From Bimuria novae-zelandiae CBS 107.79 (lineage: Eukaryota > Ascomycota > Dothideomycetes > Pleosporales > Didymosphaeriaceae): a stretch of DNA of 64,000 bases. The stretch covers positions 284,038 to 348,037 of the forward strand of contig ML976666.1 of the NCBI GenBank assembly GCA_010015655.1, written 5' to 3'. Every line of letters starts with the position of its first letter. Within the stretch, counting starts at the first letter, position 1. The position numbers and the translations under genes are program-made. The notes beneath the pieces are model-generated. The model had not been told where the DNA came from. It saw only the letters and a list, made by a program, of their open reading frames with translations, and ran no database searches. This document shows positions 9,678 to 21,700 of this stretch, piece after piece.

Positions 9678-11544
9678 GCACCGATGAGCGCGCGAGGCAG
9701 CGACTTGGTGGTGTGATGTGATGAGATTGTTGAGGTGGTAGCCCAGGAGGAGGGAGACCATTCAATTGTGCTGCCTTGCAGGCGATTTACGGAGGGAAAC
9801 AATCAAGAAGTCGAGACGGCAGAGAAGGAAGTGGTGTCACGTAGGAGTTTCGGGCTAGGTAGTGAGTTTTTCATGGTCCTCCGAATGCTGTCGCTCGTTT
9901 ATAGCCTTATAATGACATGCCTGCGTACTTTACGACTTCGTATTGCACAGTCACGTGGATTTGCACAAATCGATGGGCAGAACGCACCCATTGAACCTCG
10001 GGACGTGTCACGAGAGCATGAAAGGATCGCAACGGCATACATCCAATACTCACGTATAGCCCACGGTGACCTTGTCTTTGATTGTGTTGATCTTAGGGTA
10101 TGCGGCGGCCATGGCCGATGAAAGGCAAAAGCTTTGCGGGTCATCGGGTAAGGGATAGCAAATAGGTATGGGCGTAGAGCGTATAGCCGGGTGTCCGGGC
10201 TGGTGCTCGCCAGGGGGCTTTTTACGGGCCCAGCGATGAGGCTCAAGCTGTGTTGGAATGACCCTAAGGTCAACGGTGTGTTGCAGAAGCGAGAGCTATG
10301 ATCGGACTACGGTTGCGGCTGTGAGGAGGAGTGCGTGTCGGGGACGCCTGCTCAAGCGCGGTGAGACATAAGTGTAGTCACGTAAGCAAACGATCACACG
10401 TGATTGGTCTCAGGCAAGGATGTTTCGCTGTGCGTCTAATCATAGCAGTAACGTATATCTCCCGTTCTTCAGGCTGAGGCAGCGGCCTTCGCGTAGTGTT
10501 GTGGTTTCTGATATGCCGACTCGAGCTGAAAGAAAGTCGTTGCCTAGTAGGGATTTGAAATGCGGCGATGGTTGCTTTGGGCATGGAGGACACGTGGTCT
10601 CGCTTTCGTCGGACGACTTCGGAACTTCGGCGCCTTTCTCCGACCTCCGATCTTACTTCATCCCTTTCCACGTCAAGCGACCGTCTCCATCGTGTCTCCA
10701 TCGCGTCCGGACGACGCTAGCAACCAAATCCGCAATCATCGACTTGGAGCTACGAATAGTAATGGACAGCTGTTTCATATCAACGGCCCGTTGCATGGCA
10801 CGAGGTGAGACGCTCAGCATGGACAGCCTGAAAAGAAGTCCCGTAGGGCTACCCACGGACACTAACAATGAGGCTTCCCTGTGCTCTCGCCACAGCGCAA
10901 TGTGCACATTACACACGAACTAGACCCACCTCAAGAAAGCCTATTTGCTGGATAGTAGGAAAATGCCGCGCCATTGGTTCAGCTTGTTAGACCCCACGAC
11001 GGCCATGCTGCTCTCGAACCACGACCCGGCCGGCGGGGATGATGCTTGATCGCGTACCGTGAAGATGCCCTCAAAAGAAGGCCAAGTCTTCTCGGGGAAC
11101 CGCTATGGTTCGGCCGACCCACTCAGTCACAGTGGGCAGCGGTGGTGCGCCTGAATTCACAGCTCCGACTCCCGGTCATGACCCTCAGGATGTACAACGA
11201 CAAGGCAGTGTGACGGCACCCCAAAATGCTCGGATCAATTGATGAACCTTCTCTTAACATTCAGACCCCTCAGTAAACCTTTTCGTACTTGCGAGTAAGC
11301 TTTGACGACCTATCACGAGAGTAGACACTGTGAGCGCGGCGGTGTAAGAAAGTCACCGTCTTCTATCCTTGAATCACAGCAAGTATGAAAAGGAGTCATT
11401 ACTCCGAAAACTCGTAGGAGCAGACCCAACTTCATTTCGTTGCAGCTTTGTTTGCCAAATTTTACCCAAACAGCTTCTTCAAAAACCGCTACAACCCACG
11501 AACCGGCCAATATCAATTCTGCTCTATCGAGAGCTATCTTTCAG
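9678..11544. other. Intergenic region, no supported gene
   Basis: Open frames of 60-170 codons occur on both strands but have no recognisable domains, balanced codon use or splice structure. The last 200 bases are the upstream region of the Zn2Cys6 gene and include a frame open without an ATG-led domain. Confidence 0.4.
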
Positions 11545-13168
11545 ATGCTTCCCGAACCACAAAAACGAGGGTTCTGCAAGCCTTGTAGAGAGAGCAAGAC
11601 TCACGTGGGTTGAGTGCGACGTCTTCCGAGTTGACTCATTCACTCACGTACCTCAGTGCGATAAGAAGAAGCCGAGATGCAGCGAATGTGTAGCAACAGA
11701 TAAGCCTTGTGGTGGCTACGATATCGCTCACGTATTCATCAACGTAGACTCTTCGGTTCCACCACCCACGTGGAACCGTGGTCAGAGCGCACAAAAGCAC
11801 CTAGTTTTGGACTTAGCGTCACAGCCCGCGACTTCGCCACCCCAAAACCTAGACCTGCAAACGGATTCCCGTCCTTCAAGCTCGCTATCATCGGATAACA
11901 TGTCTTTGAGCTCGGTGGATGCCTCAAGGGCGATGCTAGCCCTTGTGGAGCCCGGAAACATTCACCGGTTGGTCGATCTGTTTCTGGATATATATCTAAG
12001 GCGCTATGGGCCTAGCAAGACACCCAGGGACCCCTTAACAGCGGGCAATGAATGTGGAGGATGGAGAGGGCTTCTTCCGTCATGGTTAGGACAATCTGTC
12101 ATTCTCGACACGGCGATTGAAGGAATGACAGCTTCTTTCATCGGGACGCAATACCAGGATGTGCGCTTGTCGAACCATGGCGGGAAAATGTATTTGAATG
12201 CTCTTCAGATGGCACAAAAAGCTCTACCAAAACTCGACGCTTCCGAAAGGAAATATCTGCTGGCGACTACGCTCGTAATGAGCTCAACCGAGCTTTTCCT
12301 TTCGAACGGAGCAGGCTCCAGCCAACTTACCCATATTGAAGGCTCCACACGTCTCTTGAACCTTTCACATGACAACCTTGATCTCGAAGAGCTCCACGTG
12401 TATATCTTGAACCAAGGCTTGCTTGAAGCGATCTCCAGTAGACGCTCGTACCCTTGTTCTTCGCCTTCATTCCGACACATGGCTCAGCAAATATACTCAG
12501 TACCCCGGACTAATCGCAACGACCTGTACTTCCAGTGGTGTGAGTCCATTCTTCCTCTTCCGAACATCCTCAGCGCCACCGATAACATCACATCCTCCAC
12601 GCCTGTGTCTGCGATTCTAGTTATCCTGGATGACCTTTCAGCGCTCGAACAATCTATAGCGCCGTGGTACGAGCTGCTACAATCCAGTATCACCGGTCCC
12701 TGGACGATTCCCGGCGCCCAGACCAGCGCCGATTCGGTTTCATTCCCTTTGCAATTCATCTCCATCGAAGCGTCTACCAACTACTGCCTGTACTGGATCT
12801 CTCAACTTCTCATTCTCGAAGCTCGACAGATATTGTATGCGCAGCTACCCATTACCGAAATTCCCGACTACACGGGCCCCGACACGCTGCAACCGCGCAT
12901 ATCGGAATACGCATCGCTAGTCTGTCGCTCGGTGCAATACTGCACGCACAACACCTCCTTCGCCGCTACTGAGAACATGCTCATGCCTCTTGACGTGGTG
13001 TCGAGCTACTACATGCGGCAGGGCGACCGCGAACGCTTGAACTGGTGCATCGGCGCTTTTGCACGCATTTCGCACGAGCACAGGATTGCCTACGCTGCCG
13101 AGAAGTTCAATCTGGCCAATACCGGTATGAGGGTCGCGGAAGACGCGTGCGACCCAGATGGTCTATAG
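11545..13168 (+). CDS. Zn(II)2Cys6 transcription factor, 2 exons
   Basis: Model join(11545..11604, 11657..13168), 523 aa. Exon 1 is only 20 codons and supplies the first two zinc cysteines (GFCKPCRESKTH). A 52-nt intron (GTGGGT...CCTCAG) follows. Exon 2 begins with the third cysteine (CDKKKPRCSECV). Joined, the spacing is C-x2-C-x6-C-x6-C-x2-C-x6-C, the canonical binuclear cluster that binds CGG-type DNA sites. The region after about residue 130 (LVDLFLDIYLRRYGPSK onward) resembles the Fungal_trans_2 (PF11951) regulatory domain. A longer unspliced frame starting at 11369 lacks the first two cysteines, which argues for the spliced start. Nuclear regulator; no adjacent biosynthetic cluster indicates its target. 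Confidence 0.85.
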
Positions 13169-14585
13169 GACCATATATCATAACGACATTCCCCCGACGA
13201 CGAGGCTTTCCGCTTTTTCCTGATTTTCTTCAGTATTCTCGTTTCGTATTCCAACATAGCGTCATAGCGTGGTATCATGGGCATCGTAATCTCTCCGCGT
13301 TACCCACCATAGCGTTTCCAGAATAGGTAGCATGCTCACCGCACTGTCTGGGCGCATCGGCATTTTCGGTGTCACTCGATTCATAGAAGGTTATATCTAG
13401 GTACCATTGTTTTGGCGTTTCTTATTTCTTACCCACGTGATCTAATATCTACATCACGTAGAATATCCACATCACATGCACCCTTTCTTCATTGCGTATT
13501 CACACAACCGAGTCCCCTCACTGCCTTGTTACTGCTAAATAGAGAATCAAGAGTCGTTCTCGTTCATGAATCCACATAACATAGGATCTCCTCCCACCTG
13601 CGTAGATTGCCATCAAACCACTCAGCGTGCGGTGTTTAGCGTGTTTTCTGGACCCCAGGCCAGCGGGCGCTCCACGGCGTCCCAACATCCAAACCCTGCG
13701 TAGACTGCCCCTGAAACAAAGTCTATCATACCCGTCCAACAGCCCGCACACTGGCCATCCCCCACCATCCACGTTCTCAAACCTTAACCTTGGCCCCGCT
13801 ACTCTCTCTACTACCCCTACGCCTCTTCCATCCGTTCACCAACGCTCGCCGTCTTACGCTCCTCCACGCAACTCAGCTCAGGCATCCCATCCGCACCCGT
13901 GCCCCTCAGCCGCACGCCTCCTCCCTGTCCCCCTCCCCTATCGCTTTTTGTATTTCTGCTCTCCTCGCCAAACCCTCAGTCATAATGTGCAGACATAAGC
14001 TTGTCCTAATGGTAGATGTTGTTACTTTAGGTTAGGTTAGGTTACCGGGAGGTGGGGCTTGGGATGCGATACCCAGCAATCTCCATCCGCGCACCGACGC
14101 GACCGATAGCTCGACCCGCCGCCGAGGTAATGGCACGAAGGTGTGTGGACAGCAAGCTTGTGCTCGCGTAAGCGCAGAACACGCACATGGGTGATAACGG
14201 TGCGTGGTAGGAGAGATCGATGCCATTGGTGAAGCCTAAGGAAGCGTTTCTAGGGCGGCGAAGTGACGCAAGCAGATGGTCGGATCTGCAACACAACTCA
14301 CGGGTATACCACGACGTAGTTACGAGTGATCGAATAGTTTCACTTTTTGTTTACGTGTGTACGCATGCTGTTTATGCCTAAAAGGAAAGGGAGAACCTTG
14401 AAAGGGGGGTATGGAGAACGAACGCCATACCCATGCATCTCGTCCACCGTCGAGCACCCATCGTAAGAGCGGGGAGGAAAAACAAACACATACAAACCAC
14501 AGACTTCCACCAACTTGGTCCATTACAGTCTTACACAATCCGCGATCCACCAGCCACCAGTACTTCCGTCTCAGAGGGACGGTGT
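13169..14585. other. Intergenic region between convergent genes
   Basis: This separates the 3' ends of the Zn2Cys6 gene (+) and eIF5B (-). It is pyrimidine-rich from 13690 to 13980. A short TTAGGT triplet run lies at about 14025-14042. No gene is supported. Confidence 0.4.
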
Positions 14586-17500
14586 CTACATGATATCAAA
14601 GCTCTCCTTCAGCTGCTTGATCAGCTTCCACTCGTCCATGCTGACGTCAGCGCGGAAGTAATTCTTCAGCGTATCAATGGACTCGCGCGAGATAAGGCTG
14701 TACAACGTGTCCTTTTCTTCGAGGTGGCGGCCGTAGAGCGGCTGATTGGGGCCTTCGATCTTGACGGCGACGGAGGGCTGGCCCTTCTTGCAGACCGGGA
14801 TTTGCTTGTGATCGCGCTCGATAGATGTACTATAAAACGTAAGTATTGCTGAATAACAGTGGAGTGCGGGGAAGGGGTGAACTCACACTCTGCCCAGACT
14901 GATGATTTCCTTGACCCCGGTGATAGGGTTCTTCTTGATTGCCGCGATCGGCGTCGTGATCTTGAGGCTACCCTCCGCGACATCGACACCCAGGACGATA
15001 GGGTCCTTCTTGTTGAAAACTGCAATGGGGTTGAGCACGCACGGGAACACAGCGAGCATCTTGCTGTCCTCCTTCTTCTGCTCTTCCAGCTGCTTCATGT
15101 GCGCCGTGAACTTGTCGAACAGGTGGTAAATGATATCCGCTTCGAAGATCTTGACGCCTATCTCGTCAGCATACGCGCGCGCGTCCTTGTCGACCTTGAC
15201 ATCGAAGCACAGCATAACGGCGTACTCCTTTGACTTTTCCAGCATGACACCTGCGCGCAAGACATCTTTTTTGAAGACGGGCCCGATGGAGATGGTGGCG
15301 ACGGGGATCTTGGAGACGCGTAAGAACTCGAGCAGGGCTTCGAGTGAGCCCAGGGTGGACGCTTGGACAGAGACACCGCGACCGGTCTTAGACACTTTGC
15401 TGAGCAAGTGGGCCAGGTCACCCATGACTTCGTCCATGAGATCTTCTTCATCGTCGTCTGGGCCGACGACGAGGAGGCGTGAACCAGCGATGGCTTGATC
15501 GAGACCATCAGCTGCGATCTTGATACCCATGGCGGCCTTGACTTCCTTGTTATGAACGTATTGAGATTTGACACGCAGTTCTTTCATTTCGGCCGGTGTG
15601 AGGAGGGCTCGAATGTTGGTCGCTATAGGCTCCGGATTACCGCAGAGGACTATTCGGTCACCCTCGTGCAGTACGCCGTTGGAGAGGATAACGTCGATGG
15701 TCGTACCGAGACCTTCGATGACCTTGACTTCCAGAACCGTACATTCTACTTCGGACAGGTACATGAGATTGTTGGTCATGCGCTCCTGGGTGAGTCTCAC
15801 AATGAGCTTGATCATATCGGGAATACCTTCTCCGGTATGCGCGGATGTCGGGACTACGGAAACATAACGCGACATGTTCTTGTTTTTGTAGAACAGTTCC
15901 GAGTTGAAACCTTGCTCTTGAAGCTGCGTGTGTACAAAATTCCATCGGTCTTCGAATTCTCTCTTGACACGATCCTTCTGCAGGCTTAAAGAATCTTCGA
16001 AACCATTGTTGTCGATCTTCTTCCAGTCTAGGAGACGATCGATCTTGTTGAGCGCAACGATGAAGGGCGTTCGCTTGTCTCGTAATAACCTCATCGATTC
16101 TAGTGTCTGTGGCTCAAGACCGTGCATGATATCAACTACGAGGATGGCAATGTTGCAGAGCGAAGAACCTCGAGAGCGCAGATTGGTGAAAGACTCGTGA
16201 CCAGGGGTGTCGATGACAAGGAGACCAGGGACGTTGAAGACAAAAGAGTGGTCCTTGTTGACGACGGCCGTCTTCTTCTCCAACGCTTCGACAGGAAAGT
16301 AAGTGGCACCAATCTGCTGCGTGATACCACCGGCTTCGCCCTCCTGAACGTTGGTTTGTCGAATCTTGTCCAGAAGCTTCGTCTTACCCGTATCGACGTG
16401 ACCAAGGATACAGCAAATGGGCGATCGGAGATTATCCTTGGACCGGGCTGCGAGAGCCTCTTCGTGCTGCTTCTTCCTCCGTTCCGCAGCGGCAGCTTTC
16501 CGTGCGGCCTCGGCGCGCTGTGCAGCAGTACCCTCTTCATCGGACGACGACTCGTCGCTGTCATCGCTGTCATCGTCCTCTTCCGAAGATTCGTCGTCTT
16601 CCGCAGGTGCTGTGGTGGGCTTGGCCGTCTTAGCAGCCGCTGCAGCCTTTCTCTTCTCTTCTTCCTCGTCGCTGTCTGCGTCCCAGCTGTCCTTGACGCC
16701 TTCCATGGCATCGGCCTGAGCCTCCCAGTCCTCGCCCGAGTCGCTCTCCTCACCCTTCTTCGCCTCGGCCTCTTCCCGTGCTTTCTGGGCTTCGGCCTCG
16801 GCAGCAGCGGCTTGCTCTTCCGCTATCCTCAGCTCCTCGAGCTTCTTGGCTGCCTCTTCTGCCTCCTTCTCTTTCTGCTGTTCGGCCTGCGTCTTTTTTT
16901 TCTTCTTTTGCGGTTTACGGTCAACAGGCTTCTTCTTCTCGTCGGGAGGGGCATCGAGCGCGTCAACCTTGGCGGCTCCGCTCTCCAGCATTTGCTGCAG
17001 ACGCAGCTCGTTCCTAGCCTTGGCCTCCTTCTGGGCCTTGGTCAGATACTTGCCCTCCTTCTTCAGCTGCTCAATCTTCTCCTTTTCTTTCTGCTTCTTG
17101 AGCGCCCTGGCCTCTGCCCTCCTCTTCTCTTCTTCCTCGGCCTGACGTTCGAGCTCTTCTATCCGTGCCTTTTCTTCGGCTGCGATGCGGGCCAATTCTT
17201 CCTCCTTCTTCCGTCGCTCTTCCTGTTGTTTCTGGATGGCAGCAAGATGGGCGGGCAGCTTTTTGCCCTTCTTGCCACCAGCGGCGGGCGCGGGAGCTGC
17301 AGCGGGTTCGGGTTCTGAGGGAGAGGGAGCGGCAGCCTTTGTGTCGGCAGGCTTCGCGGCTTCGGTCTTTGCGGGACCACTGGCTTTCTTCTTCGCAGCC
17401 TGGAGGCGTCGTTAGAACCGGACAAATAGAAGATGACGCAGTGACGGGGCAACATACCATCTCCTTCTTGCGCTGCTTCTCCTTCTCCTTCTTCTCTTTT

Positions 17501-17913
17501 TCCTTCTCCGCCTTGGTCTTCACCCTCGGCGCATCGTCTCCCACCGGCTTCTGTGGCTCCTCCTTCGGCTCCTCCTTTTCTTTTTTCGGCTTATAGTTGC
17601 CTGCAAATACATCGTCATCGTCCATGTTTGCCTCATCCGGCGCTTTGGACCCAAGTCCATCGGCCGCACCGTCAGCAGTCGCATCCTCGCCTAGCTCAGC
17701 TTCCCAGTCTTGCTGCTGGTTCTTCTTGCCCTTTTTCTTGCCCCGTTTCGCAAGGGCAGCCATGAGGCCTCCGCCGGCGATTTCGTCCTCGGCGGCGGGC
17801 TCCTCAGCAGCAGCAGCGGGCTCGGCGGCGCCATCTTGGGGAGCGATGGACTCGCCCAGGTCGGCCTCCCACTCGTCTTGGGCCTTCTTGTTGCCCTTCT
17901 TCTTGGGCGGCAT
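14586..17913 (-). CDS. FUN12: Translation initiation factor eIF5B (IF2-family GTPase), 3 exons
   Basis: Model complement(join(14586..14829, 14887..17399, 17458..17913)), 1070 aa. Introns of 58 and 57 nt have GTATGT and GTGAGT donors. eIF5B promotes 60S subunit joining at the end of initiation and acts in the cytoplasm. The N-terminus ([20 protein letters not shown]) and roughly the first 470 residues are charged, Lys/Glu-rich low complexity, as in other eukaryotic eIF5Bs. The GTPase domain then shows G1 [12 protein letters not shown], the switch I region [14 protein letters not shown]3 DTPGHESF and G4 NKID. Domains II-IV follow and end in ESFDIM. The second intron splits the conserved [13 protein letters not shown] segment and restores the expected C-terminus. 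Its upstream region lies between it and the 3' end of csmA. Confidence 0.95.
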
Positions 17914-18734
17914 TTTGATTGGTATAGGGTATGCGTGTGAGGTCGAGAGTATAGGCCGCTGGAATGGGCTCGAAGTGCGCGCGTGTGCGAAAGGACTGGG
18001 CTGGCGAAAGTGCTGAAATACCCAAGTACAACGAGTGAGGTTTCGGGGCCTGGTGGCGGGGTCAATCCACACACTTCAGTGGCGGGCGCGCCCGTGGTAT
18101 TAAAATATTAAACCCGCTAAAAGATGCGCAGGTGGGTCTGCAGAGTGGCGTTCGAGAGCTTCACGAGCGAGCGTCTGGTATTTATGGGTGGTGAGGTCAG
18201 CGCACAGAGGGTGTCGAAATTGCTCTGTTTGCGAATCCATCCATCGCTGGTGGGGTTCTGCGGCTGCGGACGGCGCGCCAAGCCGCACACTCCTTCGACG
18301 AACCTTGGATACCTGCACTGCCTACTGAGCATCAGTCGAAACTTTCCTCTGACTCAGTCTCGTATTCACATTCTCTGATCCACACGACGGAACTTCGGTC
18401 TGCTATGAGTCAAACAGCACGAACGCTTATTCGATTATTATTTGGTTACCCTTCCATCTACCCAGACTATGCAACCACTCATACAACCCTAATATCAAAC
18501 CCGACCAACCGTTGAGAACGCCCAGTTCCTTCTCCCCAAAATCCAAAGGGAATGCTATGCTTCAAGTGGCGAGATTAGGTAGCTGTATATAGACAAGTGT
18601 GCCTTCCCACGGCCCGCGAAACAAGGTAAGAAGGTCAAAGGAATGAAGATGAAGCGACTTTTGCTGTGCCATACAATCGTGAATGACTAAATAGGTTGCA
18701 CTGCTACGGAACTGATGCGTGTTTGTTGATGCCG
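17914..18734. other. eIF5B upstream region and csmA 3' flank
   Basis: This 821-bp spacer contains the promoter side of eIF5B (-) and the 3' region of the chitin synthase gene (-). No ORF here has domain support. Confidence 0.4.
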
Positions 18735-21700
18735 TTACTGCGTGTGGCCGACGAGGAGGCTCTCGACAGCGCTAGAGATAAAGGCCTTCTTCGGAGTAAG
18801 ATCCATTCCAAACCTACGAATCTTGTTAGTATGCTTCAAGGCGCGATTAAATTATGCCGTATAACGTACCTCTTCTCCAACTCCAACTTGATTTGCTTCT
18901 TCGTCACAGTCATGAGATCCGAAGACGCAAGAATGTCGCGAATCTCCGCCAGGACCGCATCGTCAGAGGGCATCCCGAGGAGGTTACCCATTTCCATGTT
19001 CTGGTCGTAACCCCCGTAGCCGCTCGGAGCTAGGCTCATGCGAGATCCATTGCCGTAGCGTGGCAGATCGAGGTGAGACATTGGTCGCGACGGCGGCATT
19101 TGCCCGTACTCAGAGCCGGCAACAGAGCCGCTGCCATTCATAGCCATGAATCGTTTTGTGCCGTACGAGAAGCCAGACATTTCGGACCGATCGTCGCGCA
19201 TCGTGTGCTGCTCCCACATTTCTGCCTGGTACTCGTCCCACTTCTTCTTCGGAATGACGCTCGGGTCGTACTTGCCCTCGTCTGAAACGATGACCTTCTG
19301 TCCCTTCTCACCCAGCACGACACGCGTGTTACCCCATGAAAAGTCGTCCATGTGCCAGAAAGCGTAGAGTGGGAGACCAAACGAGAAAATTGGAGTGGCC
19401 AGGATGTAGATGATCATCCAGCCAATCATCTCCCATTTGCGGCGAACAATGAAAATGATAGCCTGAAGACCATAAATTGCACCCAAGAGGATGAATGCAG
19501 TGATAGGGATTACGCCGGGCTTGTCGACCAGCTGGTAAATCAGGTACCCAATGTAAACGACGGTGACCGGCATGACGACCGTCGAGAGCAAATCCAAGAA
19601 GACGACAAAGCGCATACTGAAACAGCAGAATCCACAAAGTTGCTGCAGCGGGAGGAGCTCCACCAAATTGTGTACCGTAGAGTTGATCCAGCGACGACGT
19701 TGAGACATGAACACCGCCCAGCTGTCGGGGGCAACAGTCCACGCATGAGCCCGGTTGAGGTACTTCGTCTTGTACTTGGAGTGGAACTTGAGAAGCAGCG
19801 TGGTCAGGTATCGATCCTCTCCTAGGTGCAGCAAGTTCTTCATGTGAAGTGTGTCGACGCGAATCTCCTGATACGCCTCTAACACTTCCTTGCTGACGAA
19901 CAAAGGTTTTCCAGTCTCGGCGGCACGGATGCGATACATGGAGAAACAACCCGGAAGACAAGTGACCGAACCGAACAAGCTTTCGAAGGCTTTTGTAAGA
20001 TTGTGCGAGATGAAGTATTCGTAAACCTGCATCATGGTGACAAACGAGTGTTTCGCGTTGGTGAGAGACGTCTCTCCGCACACACCAATTAGACGGGTAT
20101 CGTGGAGGAAGGCGGCAACAAAGCGAGTGGCTGAGTCCGGGGCGACAACCGTGTCTGCATCAATCTGCAAGATGAATTCGTAGAAAGTGGGGTTGACGCC
20201 GATGATGTTCCGGACCTGGTGATGCATCTCAAGCTCCAAAGGACTCATAGGAAGGTTGTAGTGGACCCGGTTCAAGAATCGCATAAGAAGGACCTGAGAG
20301 TCACGCTTTCCGCGATTACCAGGCTTGGAGACTTCCGATGGTTTGCCGACCTTCACCACCACCAAGAATGGCACGATGTGGCCTTGCACCTCATATAGAC
20401 CGGAGTAGCACTTGCCCATGTTATGTTGCTTCTGGCCTTCACCAAGACTCTCGAAGCTCAGAGGGTCGGGATCCGTGGTTTCAGGAACACCCAAGATATC
20501 AAGTACAATGCGCGGGGTGGGCTTGTCATTGCCTTGTCCGATGATCATGCCGTCACATATGATGACGATGAGTTTGCGCTTGTCGTCGTACTTCATCCGG
20601 GCTGCTGAGTCGATGGCCCGTCGAAGAGAATCCTCGTCTTCGGTATACGCGGGAACAGTGCAGATAATGAATTTGTCAATGTTCTCTGGGACACTCTTCC
20701 TCGAGAATTGGAGCGCGGCAATGAACTTGAACCCGATAACGCTAACCAGGACAAGTGAAATGGCCAACAAGAAATATTTCGCGAACTCGCATTTGGCGGA
20801 ACTTCTGGTATCTACGTCACCGACATAGAAGAGATTATCCATGCAGGTCTTCATGGTACTCCTTTGTTTGGCGCTCAAAGTGAGCCCTTCCCAGTACTTG
20901 CTCACGTCAGTACCAGACTGGACCCGGAAGATGTCGACTAGGGACGCGTCCATGAAGTTGGTGTTCGGGTTCAGGTTGTCAGCCCAGGCCTTGCCGTCCT
21001 CGCGTGGCTGTATCGAACGACCACCCACAATGTAATCGGTAAAATCATAGACTTTGCCATACATGTAAGCGATGGACTTTCCGGATTTGGTCAAAGTCTT
21101 GAGGTACTGGGGGCTGTAGCCAACCCGACCTTTCATGTAGTTGGCCTTGAGGAACACTTGTTGTTCGAACCACCAATCTGGCCTGGTATCGTTCCAAAAT
21201 GCTCGGAAGTCGTGGAACTTGGTATTGAGATCGGTAGTGGAGACTAAATTGGTCTGTTGTGTGTAGTTGGAGCTCCTGAAGTCGAGCTTGAGACCGGGGT
21301 GCACTGAACCATCTACACCCTGGCAAAGAGCCGAGACATCCACTGGGAAGAGGTTGGTCGCATCCTTGCCAGCATACTTCTCAAGAGAAGCATCAGGGAT
21401 GATGGACGGATAGTGAGCTGGTATAAACTTTCCGAGATCGTAAACAATGCCACGGATAGCGACGTACGCGTCGTGGTCTTTTCCGTCGTACGATGTCAGT
21501 TCGGCCGTCGAGTAGACATGCTGGGTAGGACAAATGAGCATTGGCAAGCCAACCATGATGAAGATGACGAAAGCACAGGAAAGCCAAATAAGCATGTTGA
21601 TGGCCAACTTCTCTCGCCAGGCCATTCGCACGTCTGGACGTTTGATTCTCCCGATGTACCTGATGGCGAAATCAGGAATGAAAAACGTTAAGAGCCAAGT

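Noticed and set aside
10420..10923. 167-codon plus-strand ORF upstream of the Zn2Cys6 gene
   Set aside because: It has no recognisable domain, overlaps other frames of similar length, and its composition is not coding-like.
11369..11656. Unspliced N-terminus of the Zn2Cys6 ORF
   Set aside because: It lacks the first two zinc cysteines, whereas the spliced start at 11545 supplies them at exact spacing.
14025..14042. TTAGGT triplet run resembling telomere repeat
   Set aside because: The unit is not TTAGGG and only about three units occur. Too short to call an interstitial telomere.
16122..17318. 398-codon plus-strand ORF opposite eIF5B
   Set aside because: It is Leu/Phe-rich low complexity, the mirror of the Lys/Glu/Ala-rich eIF5B N-terminus. 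No domain and no independent splice signals.
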